A stretch of 64,000 nucleotides of DNA from Treponema sp. OMZ 790 (GTDB taxonomy: Bacteria > Spirochaetota > Spirochaetia > Treponematales > Treponemataceae): the NCBI RefSeq assembly GCF_024181285.1, contig NZ_CP051201.1, positions 1,798,001 through 1,862,000 of the forward strand. The letters run 5' to 3'. This document shows positions 17,776 through 26,168 of the stretch, one piece after another. The notes beneath the pieces are model-generated. The model worked only from the letters and a program-made list of their open reading frames with translations. It had not been told where the DNA came from and did no database searches. A program made the position numbers and the translations under genes. Position 1 is the first letter of the stretch, and each line of letters starts with the position of its first letter.

Positions 17776-18609
17776 ATGGGTATAAATTTAGAACAAATAC
17801 AAAATTTTTTTAGGGAAAACTTGACCATCCCTTTTTTTATGTCGATTTTTTCTTTGATAGGAATAATTTTAATTATATACGTTTTTTTTAAAATTGTAAT
17901 TAAATCGCTTAAAAAATTTACGGAACACAGGGTAAGTCCCGCAATTCAAAATCTTATAACGAAGATTTTGCAATACACCTGCTTAGCGGTAATCTTGCTC
18001 ACAATATTTAAAAAAATGGGAATAAACATAAGCGCCTTTGTCGGAGCTGCAGGTATAGCCGGTGTTGCAATAGGTTTTGCCGCTCAAACTTCGGTATCAA
18101 ACATAATTTCGGGCTTTTTTGTCCTTGCCGAAAAGGCTTTTAAAGTAGGCGACCGTATTCAGCTTGCAGATATAACCGGTAATGTAGAATCAATCGACTT
18201 TATGGCTATCAGGGTAAAAACCCTTGACGGAAACATAGTCCGAATTCCGAATGAAGTAGTCATCAAGGGAAATCTTATAAATTATTCCAGTCTCCCCATC
18301 AGAAGAGTTGAAACAAAGGTAAGTGTTGCATACGGAACCGATATGGAAAAGGCAGAATCAATATTGATGGACATTCCCAATCGAATTCCTCAAATATTGA
18401 AAGATCCGGAACCCTTCATGGTATGGACCGCATATGCAAATTCGGGCATCGAAATAACTTTCTATGCATGGGGATTAAATGAAGATTTTCTTATAATAAA
18501 AAACTCGGTTTTTAAGCTCATCGCAGAACTTTTTGAACAAGCCGATATAACAATTCCCTTCCCGCAGATGGATGTTTATATAAATCCTTACTCCAAAGGA
18601 GCAAAATAA
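17776..18609 (+). CDS. mscS: Small-conductance mechanosensitive channel MscS
   Basis: 277 residues, close to E. coli MscS. Membrane helices lie at about 20-45 and 60-82. The pore helix TM3 is GAAGIAGVAIGFAAQTSVSN, Gly/Ala rich as in MscS. The beta domain follows with GFFVLAEKAFKVGDRI and VRIPNEVVIKGNLINYS. It releases solutes on hypo-osmotic shock. A second, larger MscS-type protein is at 39601-40821. The 3' end overlaps the convergent NHL gene by 22 bases. Confidence 0.93.
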   Translation: MGINLEQIQNFFRENLTIPFFMSIFSLIGIILIIYVFFKIVIKSLKKFTEHRVSPAIQNLITKILQYTCLAVILLTIFKKMGINISAFVGAAGIAGVAIGFAAQTSVSNIISGFFVLAEKAFKVGDRIQLADITGNVESIDFMAIRVKTLDGNIVRIPNEVVIKGNLINYSSLPIRRVETKVSVAYGTDMEKAESILMDIPNRIPQILKDPEPFMVWTAYANSGIEITFYAWGLNEDFLIIKNSVFKLIAELFEQADITIPFPQMDVYINPYSKGAK

Positions 18610-20642
18610 CCTATCTCGTCCCGGCCTGATCTTTTTAAAAGCTGTACTTCTACTTCTACGGGTAAAAAGGCCCTGCCGAAGTCGGTCGGCATTGTGGAAG
18701 TATATTTCAGCTGATACATTCCTATGGGTTTATCGATAATATCGTCAATAATGGGCTTTAAACCTTTTTCTGCATAGATATATGAAGTTTTGCCGTCCGT
18801 TTTTTTTGCAAGATAACTCATTTCTGAGGCAGGGGCACCTTGTTTTAAGTTGATCGAATAAAAATGTACATTATTGTTCTTCATATATGCAGCAAGATCA
18901 TTTAAATTATACTGCTTAAAATTGTCGGAATTAGGATCGCTTAAATTCAAAAAAAGAACAGCCCGTTTTTGCTCCGCATTTATCAGCTCTCCCACAGCTA
19001 AACGCAATGCAAGATCGAATTTCCAATCAGGCGAAGCATGAGCTTTTATGCGGTTAGGCAGTGTTATCAAATCGGCAGGAGAAAACTTTCCTTCCAAAAC
19101 AGGAATGGAGGAAGCCGAGATAAGGCCTATTTTTCCCCTTCCCTGCATTGCTTCTGCAATTTCCTTTAAAGCCGTTTCAATCAGAGTCTTTTCTTTTAGA
19201 GAATTAGGAGACCTTTCCACTATTACGACTATATCGCAGGTTTCATTCAGATACGAAGAGCCTGTAAGAGAATAATCTGCAACAGGCCGATGCCCTTCGG
19301 TAAGAATAAAATTATCCTGAGTCAAACCTACAATAGGTTTACCGTCACGGTTTTGAACGCTTATTTCAACCAAAACTTCGGGAAACTTATCGGAGTAAAC
19401 CTTTTTTATCAATACAAACAGCCCTCCGGCTAATTCATTGATTCTTGAAGTTATCTCTACCGTTTGATTTTTATGATCTATCAAAAGAAGACTTCCGTTT
19501 ACATCAGGAACAGCTGCCGTAATCTTTGTAGGCGCATTTCCCAAGCTCATCAACTCGCTCACGGTAGAAAAAGCAATATCGATAAGATAAACCTTATTTC
19601 CGGCAGAAGCTACCAAATTTCCGTTCCACTCACGCAGGGACTCTATTTGTTTTAAGGTGCCTTCTGGCAAAAGAGATTGAACAAAGTTACCGGCAGTGTC
19701 AAACGTATAAACGGCGCCTTTAACTGCATCGGCAACATAAACAAGCCCGTCAACTATCGCAAGCCCCGAAGGAGCTGTAAAGCCTCCAAAAAGTCCGTTC
19801 TTTTTTCCGAAAGTAAAAAGCGGTTCTCCTGCAGAAGAAAAAACCGCGATCCTTGCATTTCCAAAATCGCAAACATAAATATTGCCGTAATCATCTTCAG
19901 CCAAAAACTGGGGACCTATGAACTCCCCGTTCCCTAGCCCTCTTTTTCCGAAAGATTTTATAAAAGAACCGTTTTTATCTAAAAGAGAAAGCCTATCGGC
20001 AGCAAATTCCGAGACCAAAAGATTCCCGTCCGATAAGGCTATCACATCAAAGGGCCTGTCAAAGCCTTGAATGGGACCTCGCGTTCTGTCCAAGATGATA
20101 CCGTTTACGTTAAAGTGTAAAAGTTCGTTTGAGCCGTAGGCCGTCATCCAAAAAGAACCGTCGGCAATCGCGGCTATCGAAAGAGGCTGACGGAAAAGCT
20201 GTACATTTCCGTTTTTTGAATTAAACGAAGAATTTTCCACATATGTAATATTATCGGAGGAATAAGGTGTAAGACTCCTGCTTTCTTTTAAAACTTCAAT
20301 CTTATTTTTTAAAAGCATTCCGCCATAGCCTGAAGCTTCAGCAAATTCCCATTGAGTTAAGGCTGCTCCTTCCACTCCTGAGCCGTAATAGGCTTTTCCG
20401 AGCCAATCAAGAATCAACGCTTCGCCGGGCAGGTAAGAAAGAGCTTTTTCGAACAGAAGAATAGCTTCATTAAAGGTTCCGCGGTAATAAGCTTGAACTC
20501 CTCTTCTAAATTCTTCTGAAGCAACTCTTTTATCTGAAGAAGAAGGCGCATCCGTAAAACTTTTATCTTGCGAAAAAATAGGAAAAGTAAATAAAATCAA
20601 GCTTATAAAAGCAGCTGTACGAAATTTTACACCGAATTTCAT
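18588..20642 (-). CDS. Exported TPR / NHL-repeat / von Willebrand A-like protein
   Basis: 684 residues. A signal peptide (FISLILFTFPIFSQ) is followed by a TPR pair (about 40-110, GVQAYYRGTFNEAILLFEKA). About 150-400 hold NHL-type beta-propeller repeats (FDRPFDVIALSDGNLLVSEF, NGEFIGPQFLAEDDYGNIYV, FTAPSGLAIVDGLVYVAD). About 430-680 resemble a VWA fold (CDIVVIVERSP, GKIGLISA, RAVLFLNLSDPN). The metal-binding DxSxS motif is not intact. It likely sits in the periplasm or on the surface as a binding scaffold. A TPR gene lies 2 bases upstream. No function is known to me. Confidence 0.8.
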   Translation of the reverse strand: MKFGVKFRTAAFISLILFTFPIFSQDKSFTDAPSSSDKRVASEEFRRGVQAYYRGTFNEAILLFEKALSYLPGEALILDWLGKAYYGSGVEGAALTQWEFAEASGYGGMLLKNKIEVLKESRSLTPYSSDNITYVENSSFNSKNGNVQLFRQPLSIAAIADGSFWMTAYGSNELLHFNVNGIILDRTRGPIQGFDRPFDVIALSDGNLLVSEFAADRLSLLDKNGSFIKSFGKRGLGNGEFIGPQFLAEDDYGNIYVCDFGNARIAVFSSAGEPLFTFGKKNGLFGGFTAPSGLAIVDGLVYVADAVKGAVYTFDTAGNFVQSLLPEGTLKQIESLREWNGNLVASAGNKVYLIDIAFSTVSELMSLGNAPTKITAAVPDVNGSLLLIDHKNQTVEITSRINELAGGLFVLIKKVYSDKFPEVLVEISVQNRDGKPIVGLTQDNFILTEGHRPVADYSLTGSSYLNETCDIVVIVERSPNSLKEKTLIETALKEIAEAMQGRGKIGLISASSIPVLEGKFSPADLITLPNRIKAHASPDWKFDLALRLAVGELINAEQKRAVLFLNLSDPNSDNFKQYNLNDLAAYMKNNNVHFYSINLKQGAPASEMSYLAKKTDGKTSYIYAEKGLKPIIDDIIDKPIGMYQLKYTSTMPTDFGRAFLPVEVEVQLLKRSGRDEIGYFAPLE

Positions 20643-20644
20643 GT

Positions 20645-21325
20645 TTAGGCCTCCCGCTTATCAGAAGTTATAAGTTCAAAATGCTTTAGTATAATTTTAT
20701 TATCGGGCAATTTTTCTTTTGCTCTAGAAATATAGTCTTCGGCTTCTGCCGATAAATCCATTTTATGATAAATTAAAGCCATCGAATCCAAATAGGCGGG
20801 ATTTTCAGGCTGTTTTTCTACCGCTTTTTTACATAGAAGCAGGGAACGGGTTAAATCCTTGCCGGTTTCAGCAAGAATATAAGCCAATCCGTTTAAAGCT
20901 GTACTGTTCTCCGGAGAAGCTTTTAAAGCTTTTTCGTAATAGTCTATTGCTTTCTCCGTCTCTTTATGCTCATAGTAAACATAGGCTAAGGAGGAAAAAA
21001 CCTGCACCGATTCATAGCCGGCTTCAAGCAATTTTGAAAGCTCAAACTCCGCAAGTCTGGTTCTTCCGGTATTGGCATAGATGAAAGCTAAAATCAATCT
21101 GCATTGATAAACCTTTGCAATATCCTTGCTTGAGGTAACTACCTGTTCAAGGTATTCCAGAGCTTGTTCATATTCGGATAAACGGGAATATATCAGCCCG
21201 ATATAGTAGTTTATTTCGATTTTGATAAGAGAATCTTCCGTACTTACGCTTAAAAAGAAAACTAAGGCTTCCTGATAATCTTTTTTGTTATATAGGTCTA
21301 TACCATCTTTTAATTCGGAATACAT
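20645..21325 (-). CDS. TPR-repeat protein
   Basis: 226 residues without a signal peptide, made of about five or six tetratricopeptide repeats, for example GLIYSRLSEYEQALEYLEQV, AYVYYEHKETEKAIDYYEKA and LAYILAETGKDLTRSLLLCK. TPRs are protein-protein interaction scaffolds. It stops 2 bases before the start of the exported TPR/NHL gene and is the first gene of the pair, but being cytoplasmic it would not meet the exported product directly unless it has an unseen anchor. Confidence 0.85.
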   Translation of the reverse strand: MYSELKDGIDLYNKKDYQEALVFFLSVSTEDSLIKIEINYYIGLIYSRLSEYEQALEYLEQVVTSSKDIAKVYQCRLILAFIYANTGRTRLAEFELSKLLEAGYESVQVFSSLAYVYYEHKETEKAIDYYEKALKASPENSTALNGLAYILAETGKDLTRSLLLCKKAVEKQPENPAYLDSMALIYHKMDLSAEAEDYISRAKEKLPDNKIILKHFELITSDKREA

Positions 21326-21418
21326 AGAGCCCTCCCCTTTTTCTAAATTATACAGAAAAAAAACTTTTTACACAATAGCAGAAAAAACACTTATAAATTC
21401 AAGAATTTAAGGCCATTA

Positions 21419-22573
21419 TCAAAAGATTCTTGCACAGCCGGTAGGTTTTGCCATATATATCAGCGGTTTAAATCCGAAAATTCTTTCATAGTCGCCGACC
21501 TTTTCTACATAGGCTTTTGCATCTTGATCTCTAAGAATAGTATAAGTGCATCCTCCAAAACCTTTTCCCGTCATTCGGGCACAAACCAGATTAGCGGCTG
21601 AAGGCTCCATAAATTCCAATGAGCGCTTAACAAGCCAATCCAATTCAGGACAAGAAATTTCAAAACGATCCCTAAGTCCGTCATGGGAGCGGTTTAAGAT
21701 ACGGGAAAGAATAATATTGTCTTTGCGCTTTAAGGCATCGACAGCCTCATCAACACTCAAAGACTCACGGATAATGTAGGTTACCCTTCTACGCACCGAT
21801 TCAGGGATTTCTATTTCTTCAAGCATTTTTTCGGTCAAATGCATCATATTTTTAGGCATATCCGGCTGCTTTTTTACCAGTTCATAGGCTTCAACACATT
21901 CATCCAATCTTGCAGTCAATTCTTCACGGGCAATTATGCGTGGTACGCGGGAGTCTGTTAATATAATGGAATGCCCCTCAATCGGAAACGGATAAATATC
22001 GGCTGTTTTTTTTCTATGATCGGTACGTACACAGTGGTTGGACTTTGCAAAAAGAGCACACAAAATATCAGCCCTATGCGCATAGGTATTTAAATGCTGA
22101 ACATTAGCATGTTCCAGAATATCTACCAGATCACTTTTGCTAAGCTTAGGAGCAAATAGTTTGCGCAGTATCAATGCAGTCGCAGTTTTAAGAGCATTCG
22201 GAGTTCCCAATCCTGCATCTGCGGGTATTTCGGACAAAATGGTAAAATTTAAACCGGAAATATGGTATCCTAAGTCATTAAAGGCAGAAATAACGGCTTT
22301 AACCGAATTAGCCCATCGGTCTTCCCTCTTATACCTGAGACCGGAATAAGAAATCTTCTTCCGTTCGTTAAGCGAAATCGAAAATAACCTAAAATTATTA
22401 TCGCTGCGTTTAGATGCACAAACATACAAATAGTGATTTATGCTCATGGAAAGAGTATTTCCTTGGGCAAACCACGTATGCTCACCAAGAAGATGAAACC
22501 GCCCCGGAGCTGCAGCACATACTTCAGGTTCATCTCCATATTCGTCAATATGAAAAGTAACTATTTTTTGCAT
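21419..22573 (-). CDS. Galactokinase-like GHMP kinase
   Basis: 384 residues. GHMP-kinase motifs are present but divergent. Motif 1 is PGRFHLLGEHTWF, where galactokinases have PGRVNLIGEHTDYN; the sugar-binding Asp is Trp. Motif 2 is IPADAGLGTPNALKTA in place of PxxxGLSSSAS. The catalytic Asp is likely in HRADILCALFA. Motif 3, ARMTGKGFGGCTYTIL, is intact. Overall length and order fit galactokinase, but the changed sugar site makes the substrate doubtful. No other galactose gene is nearby. The gene is predicted leaderless. Confidence 0.75.
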   Translation of the reverse strand: MQKIVTFHIDEYGDEPEVCAAAPGRFHLLGEHTWFAQGNTLSMSINHYLYVCASKRSDNNFRLFSISLNERKKISYSGLRYKREDRWANSVKAVISAFNDLGYHISGLNFTILSEIPADAGLGTPNALKTATALILRKLFAPKLSKSDLVDILEHANVQHLNTYAHRADILCALFAKSNHCVRTDHRKKTADIYPFPIEGHSIILTDSRVPRIIAREELTARLDECVEAYELVKKQPDMPKNMMHLTEKMLEEIEIPESVRRRVTYIIRESLSVDEAVDALKRKDNIILSRILNRSHDGLRDRFEISCPELDWLVKRSLEFMEPSAANLVCARMTGKGFGGCTYTILRDQDAKAYVEKVGDYERIFGFKPLIYMAKPTGCARIF

Positions 22574-22579
22574 AAATAC

Positions 22580-22608
22580 ATAATACTCGTTATATTGAAA
22601 TTTTTCAA
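22580..22608 (-). promoter_or_regulatory. Leaderless promoter of the galactokinase-like gene
   Basis: On the minus strand TTGAAA, 17 bases, TATTAT, then 6 bases before the ATG at 22573. It overlaps the promoter region of the divergent lnt gene. Confidence 0.75.
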
Positions 22609-22623
22609 TAAAAATGATTAAAT
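22595..22623 (+). promoter_or_regulatory. Possible promoter of lnt
   Basis: TTGAAA (22595-22600), 17 bases, TTAAAT (22618-22623). ATG comes 12 bases later with no Shine-Dalgarno sequence, leaving a very short leader. Confidence 0.45.
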
Positions 22624-22635
22624 AGATACATAAAT

Positions 22636-24201
22636 ATGCACTTTTTTTTATTTTTTTTGGGTATTTTTATATCCTCAACTCTATTTTCTCTAGGAATCCC
22701 GAACGAATTCGTAAATTTCGGCTCTGCGTTCGCAGGTTTTTCGGGATTGACTTTAGTATATTATACGCTTCTTAATTGCGGTTCGTATAAAAAAGCGGCC
22801 CTGCTGTATGGAATTTTTGTTTCTTCCGTACATGTAATGTCAAGTTTTTGGCTGGCATTTTTTGAGGACTTTGCAATATTTACGCTTGGGGCAAGCACCC
22901 TTGCATATTTTTTTATGGCAATGCCTTTCGGCTTTTTGCTTTATCATGGTCTTAAAAAGAATAAAAATTTAAGACCATTTTATTTTGCCTCGGTTTGGCT
23001 CCTATGGGAATTTGCCAAATCCACGGGTTTTTTGGCCTATCCTTGGGGAACAGCTCCCATGATATGCTTTAATCTAAAGCCTTTTATTCAATTTATAGAC
23101 ACGACAGGCGTTTGGGGGCTTTCTTTCGCCGTTCCTTTTATAGCAGCCTGTATAGGCGAAATTTTACAAGCCTTTGCCTTTTCGGCAGACTCAAAAACTT
23201 TTTTTAAGAGCATCAAAGAAATAAAAAAACTCATTGTTTTTACCTTTCTTATGACCTTAATCATAAATCTATATGGAATAAAAATTTTAAAGACACAAAT
23301 AACCCCTAAAACATATTTAAACACCTTGATAGTCCAGCAAAATACCGATCCTTGGGATAATTCGCAGTTTGAAGAAAACATGAAGATCTCCCAATTTTTA
23401 ACCCGCAAGGCAGCCCTTTCCTCTGATAAAAAACCGGACCTTGTAGTATGGAGCGAATCATCGCTGATATTTCCTTACAATAATAATATGGATTTTTACG
23501 ATTTTGTTCCGTACGATGCCCCTTTTACAGGCTTTTTAACTGAGACAGGTTCGCCAATTCTCCTCGGTTCTCCTTATGTGAACGGAGATAAGCATTACAA
23601 TGCAGCCTATCTTTTGTCGCCTAAAGGGGATATCTTAGGAATTTATTCCAAAATACAACTCGTAGCCTTTGCAGAATACATGCCCTTTACCGACAATCCT
23701 ATCATAGCAAAGTTTTTTGATAAACTTGTAGGTTTTTCTTCGGGCTGGAATCCCGGCACAGAATATACGGTATTCGATATTGAAAATTCCGAAGGCAAAA
23801 ACATTAAATTTACGGCTCCTATCTGCTTTGAAGATGCATTCCCTGCGATTTGCCGTGATTTACACAATAAAGGAAGCGAAGTTCTGATTAACATAACAAA
23901 CGACTCGTGGTCTAAAACAAAAAGTGCAGAATATCAGCATTTTGTAGTAGCGCACTTTAGAGCCATAGAGCTTAGAACCGCCTTGGTACGTTCAACCAAC
24001 TCAGGATACTCTGCAGTTGTAGACCCTAAAGGAAAAATTCTTGCAGACCTTCCATTATTTGAAGAAGCATCTCTTTGCACAGAAGTTCCCATTTATGAAC
24101 ACACAAAAACATTTTATGCCTCTTATAAAGACTGGTTTCCTCTTATGATATTTTTAATATTTATTTTTAACATGATGTCGGAATTTAGGAAAAGATGTTG
24201 A
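22636..24201 (+). CDS. lnt: Apolipoprotein N-acyltransferase
   Basis: 521 residues. About seven N-terminal membrane helices are followed by a nitrilase-fold domain and a final C-terminal helix, the Lnt layout. The catalytic residues are visible: Glu in VVWSESS (about 271), Lys in YSKIQLVAFAEYMPF (about 338) and Cys in APICFEDAFP (about 395). It adds the third acyl chain to lipoproteins in the inner membrane, consistent with the several lipoproteins in this window. Confidence 0.93.
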   Translation: MHFFLFFLGIFISSTLFSLGIPNEFVNFGSAFAGFSGLTLVYYTLLNCGSYKKAALLYGIFVSSVHVMSSFWLAFFEDFAIFTLGASTLAYFFMAMPFGFLLYHGLKKNKNLRPFYFASVWLLWEFAKSTGFLAYPWGTAPMICFNLKPFIQFIDTTGVWGLSFAVPFIAACIGEILQAFAFSADSKTFFKSIKEIKKLIVFTFLMTLIINLYGIKILKTQITPKTYLNTLIVQQNTDPWDNSQFEENMKISQFLTRKAALSSDKKPDLVVWSESSLIFPYNNNMDFYDFVPYDAPFTGFLTETGSPILLGSPYVNGDKHYNAAYLLSPKGDILGIYSKIQLVAFAEYMPFTDNPIIAKFFDKLVGFSSGWNPGTEYTVFDIENSEGKNIKFTAPICFEDAFPAICRDLHNKGSEVLINITNDSWSKTKSAEYQHFVVAHFRAIELRTALVRSTNSGYSAVVDPKGKILADLPLFEEASLCTEVPIYEHTKTFYASYKDWFPLMIFLIFIFNMMSEFRKRC

Positions 24202-24210
24202 TAAAAAGGA

Positions 24211-24248
24211 GGGCTGAAACAGCACTGCAAAAGCCGCTGTCTCAGCCC
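24211..24248 (-). terminator. Intrinsic terminator downstream of the HtrA gene
   Basis: Thirteen-base arms GGGCTGAAACAGC and GCTGTCTCAGCCC with one mismatch and a 12-base loop. Read on the minus strand it is followed by TCCTTTTT, so it mainly serves the HtrA-type gene and may also block the convergent lnt transcript. Confidence 0.75.
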
Positions 24249-24279
24249 AAAAAAGGAGGTAAAATTAGTTAAAATTGTT

Positions 24280-25761
24280 TTATTTTTTAATTCTTGGGGT
24301 AACCAGATTATGACCTTCTCTTATAAAGTCAAACCAAACTTCACCGCTCGCCTTTGAAAGCTCATCATAAAAGCTCAAAACGTCTTTTACATCTTTTCCG
24401 TTAACCTTTACGATAATATCTCCGGGCTGTAAACTCATAACAGCGGCAGGGCTTTTAGACTGCAAACTTGTTACTGCAACACCGTTTTGGCCTTTTTTAA
24501 GCTCCAGCTGTTTTATAATTTCATCCGTCAGAGGTGAAGGAACAAAGCCCGGCCAAAGTTTTGAAGAATCGGCTACAATTTTTTCATCCCGTTCTTCTAT
24601 TTTTACCGTAAGCAAAAGTTCTTTTCCTCTGCGCAAAATCTTAAATGAAGAAGTCTCGCCCGATTTTAAATCGGCGATAATACGCAAAATGTCGTCAACA
24701 TCTTTAACCTTTGCCGAATTTACTTCAATAATATAATCACCGGGCTTTATTCCGCCCTTATCTGCAGGAGAACCTAAGAAAACCTGTCCTGCAAAGGCGC
24801 CTTCAATATTTTTTAAGTTTAAAGCCTCTCTAAATTTATCTTTTACTTCGACCAGCTGCACACCCAGCCAACCGTATTTGATTTCGCCGGAATTGATAAA
24901 ATCATCAATAGCTTTTTTTAGATTGTTTATAGGAATAGAAAAGGCAAGACCTTGGGAGCCGCCGCTTGATGAAACAATCCAGTTATTTATGCCTATAACT
25001 TCACCGTAAATATTGACCAAGGGACCGCCCGAATTACCTTGATTTATGGCTGCGTCCGTCTGAATAAAATCGTTGATATTATTGCGGTTAGGGCCTCCCG
25101 ATCGGCCTACAGCACTTACGATACCGCTTGTTACAGTCGATACATAGCCTAAAGGAGCACCGATTGCATATGTAAGGTCTCCGACCTGCACAGTGTTTGA
25201 ATCTCCCAAAACCGCAACTCTTAAATCCTTATCATAATCAAAAGAAACCAAGGCAACATCTTTTCTTTGATCCGAGCCTACTAACTTTCCTTTAACCTTA
25301 TCTCCGTTATAAAGTATAACCGAGATTGTTTTTGCATTGCCCGTAACATGTTGATTTGTTAAAGCATAATAAGTTTTACCGCTTTTTCTTACAATAACGC
25401 CTGAACCCATGCCTTCGGCTTCATATTCCCTTTCGCCCTGACCTTCTTTTTGTTCCTGAGGGCGGTTAAAGAAAAACCAAGGAAAGCCGTCTATATTGTT
25501 CTGAATCTTTCTTGTTTCGATAACATCAAGGGTAACTACAGAGGGTAAAATCATCGAGGTAAGCTCGCGGTTTGCTCTTTGAAGGGATTCAAGAGCCGAA
25601 ACGGACTCCTTACTTAGTTCGGTTCTTAACCCGGAATCGGCGTATACCGTCGATGCATTTTCGGGATTACTTGAACAACGTGCCGAAAGAAAAAATACCG
25701 AGAAAAGTATAATCAATAAAATTCCGGCCGTTGCTGAAAATGGTTTTCGTACTTTATGCAT
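24280..25761 (-). CDS. HtrA/DegP-family serine protease with two PDZ domains
   Basis: 493 residues. The N-terminal hydrophobic anchor (ILLIILFSVFFLSARC) has Arg before Cys, so a lipobox is doubtful. The trypsin-like domain holds the full triad: His in LTNQHVTG (about 137), Asp in KDVALVSFD (about 169) and Ser in NQGNSGGPLV (about 244). Two PDZ domains follow (about 295-385 and 405-485, GQVFLGSPADKGGIKPGDYI and PAAVMSLQPGDIIVKVNGK). It degrades or refolds damaged envelope proteins. A linker rich in Gln, Glu and Phe precedes the protease domain. Confidence 0.93.
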   Translation of the reverse strand: MHKVRKPFSATAGILLIILFSVFFLSARCSSNPENASTVYADSGLRTELSKESVSALESLQRANRELTSMILPSVVTLDVIETRKIQNNIDGFPWFFFNRPQEQKEGQGEREYEAEGMGSGVIVRKSGKTYYALTNQHVTGNAKTISVILYNGDKVKGKLVGSDQRKDVALVSFDYDKDLRVAVLGDSNTVQVGDLTYAIGAPLGYVSTVTSGIVSAVGRSGGPNRNNINDFIQTDAAINQGNSGGPLVNIYGEVIGINNWIVSSSGGSQGLAFSIPINNLKKAIDDFINSGEIKYGWLGVQLVEVKDKFREALNLKNIEGAFAGQVFLGSPADKGGIKPGDYIIEVNSAKVKDVDDILRIIADLKSGETSSFKILRRGKELLLTVKIEERDEKIVADSSKLWPGFVPSPLTDEIIKQLELKKGQNGVAVTSLQSKSPAAVMSLQPGDIIVKVNGKDVKDVLSFYDELSKASGEVWFDFIREGHNLVTPRIKK

Positions 25762-25852
25762 ACATCTAGCCTCACTTATATAATTATGATACTAAAACAA
25801 GAGGTTTTAAGTCAAGTTACATAAAAAAAAGTGTGAAAATTTGTTTATTACC

Positions 25853-25880
25853 TTGTTTTTTTTTATATTTGTGATAAAAT
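25853..25880 (+). promoter_or_regulatory. Leaderless promoter of the FlhB-C-like gene
   Basis: TTGTTT (25853-25858), 16 bases, TAAAAT (25875-25880), 6 bases, ATG at 25887. Confidence 0.6.
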
Positions 25881-25886
25881 GGATTT

Positions 25887-26150
25887 ATGATAGAAAATAA
25901 TAAAAAAAAAGTTGATTGTGCGGTAGCCCTTAGCTATGCTTTACACTCAAAAGCTCCGATAATTACAGCATCAGGGAAAGGGCTGACGGCAAAAAAAATT
26001 AAGGAGACGGCAGAACGCAACGGGATTCGAATTGTGGAAGATGAAAACCTGACAAACATTCTTATTCATCAGGAAATAGGTTCGTGCATCCCGGAATACA
26101 CTTATAAGGCTGTAGCTGCCATCTTCGCATTTTTGCTGAAAAAGGATTAA
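25887..26150 (+). CDS. FlhB C-terminal-domain-like protein (EscU/YscU family)
   Basis: 87 residues matching only the cytoplasmic C-terminal domain of the flagellar export gate protein FlhB: VALSYALHSKAPIITASGKG, KKIKETAERNGIRIVEDENL and GSCIPEYTYKAVAAIFAFLL. The NPTH autocleavage loop and membrane part are absent. Such free-standing copies occur beside yraN and RNase HII genes in other bacteria. A role in flagellar export is possible but unproven. It heads a run of five closely spaced genes. Confidence 0.88.
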   Translation: MIENNKKKVDCAVALSYALHSKAPIITASGKGLTAKKIKETAERNGIRIVEDENLTNILIHQEIGSCIPEYTYKAVAAIFAFLLKKD

Positions 26151-26168
26151 CTTAAAAGGGGATTTTAA

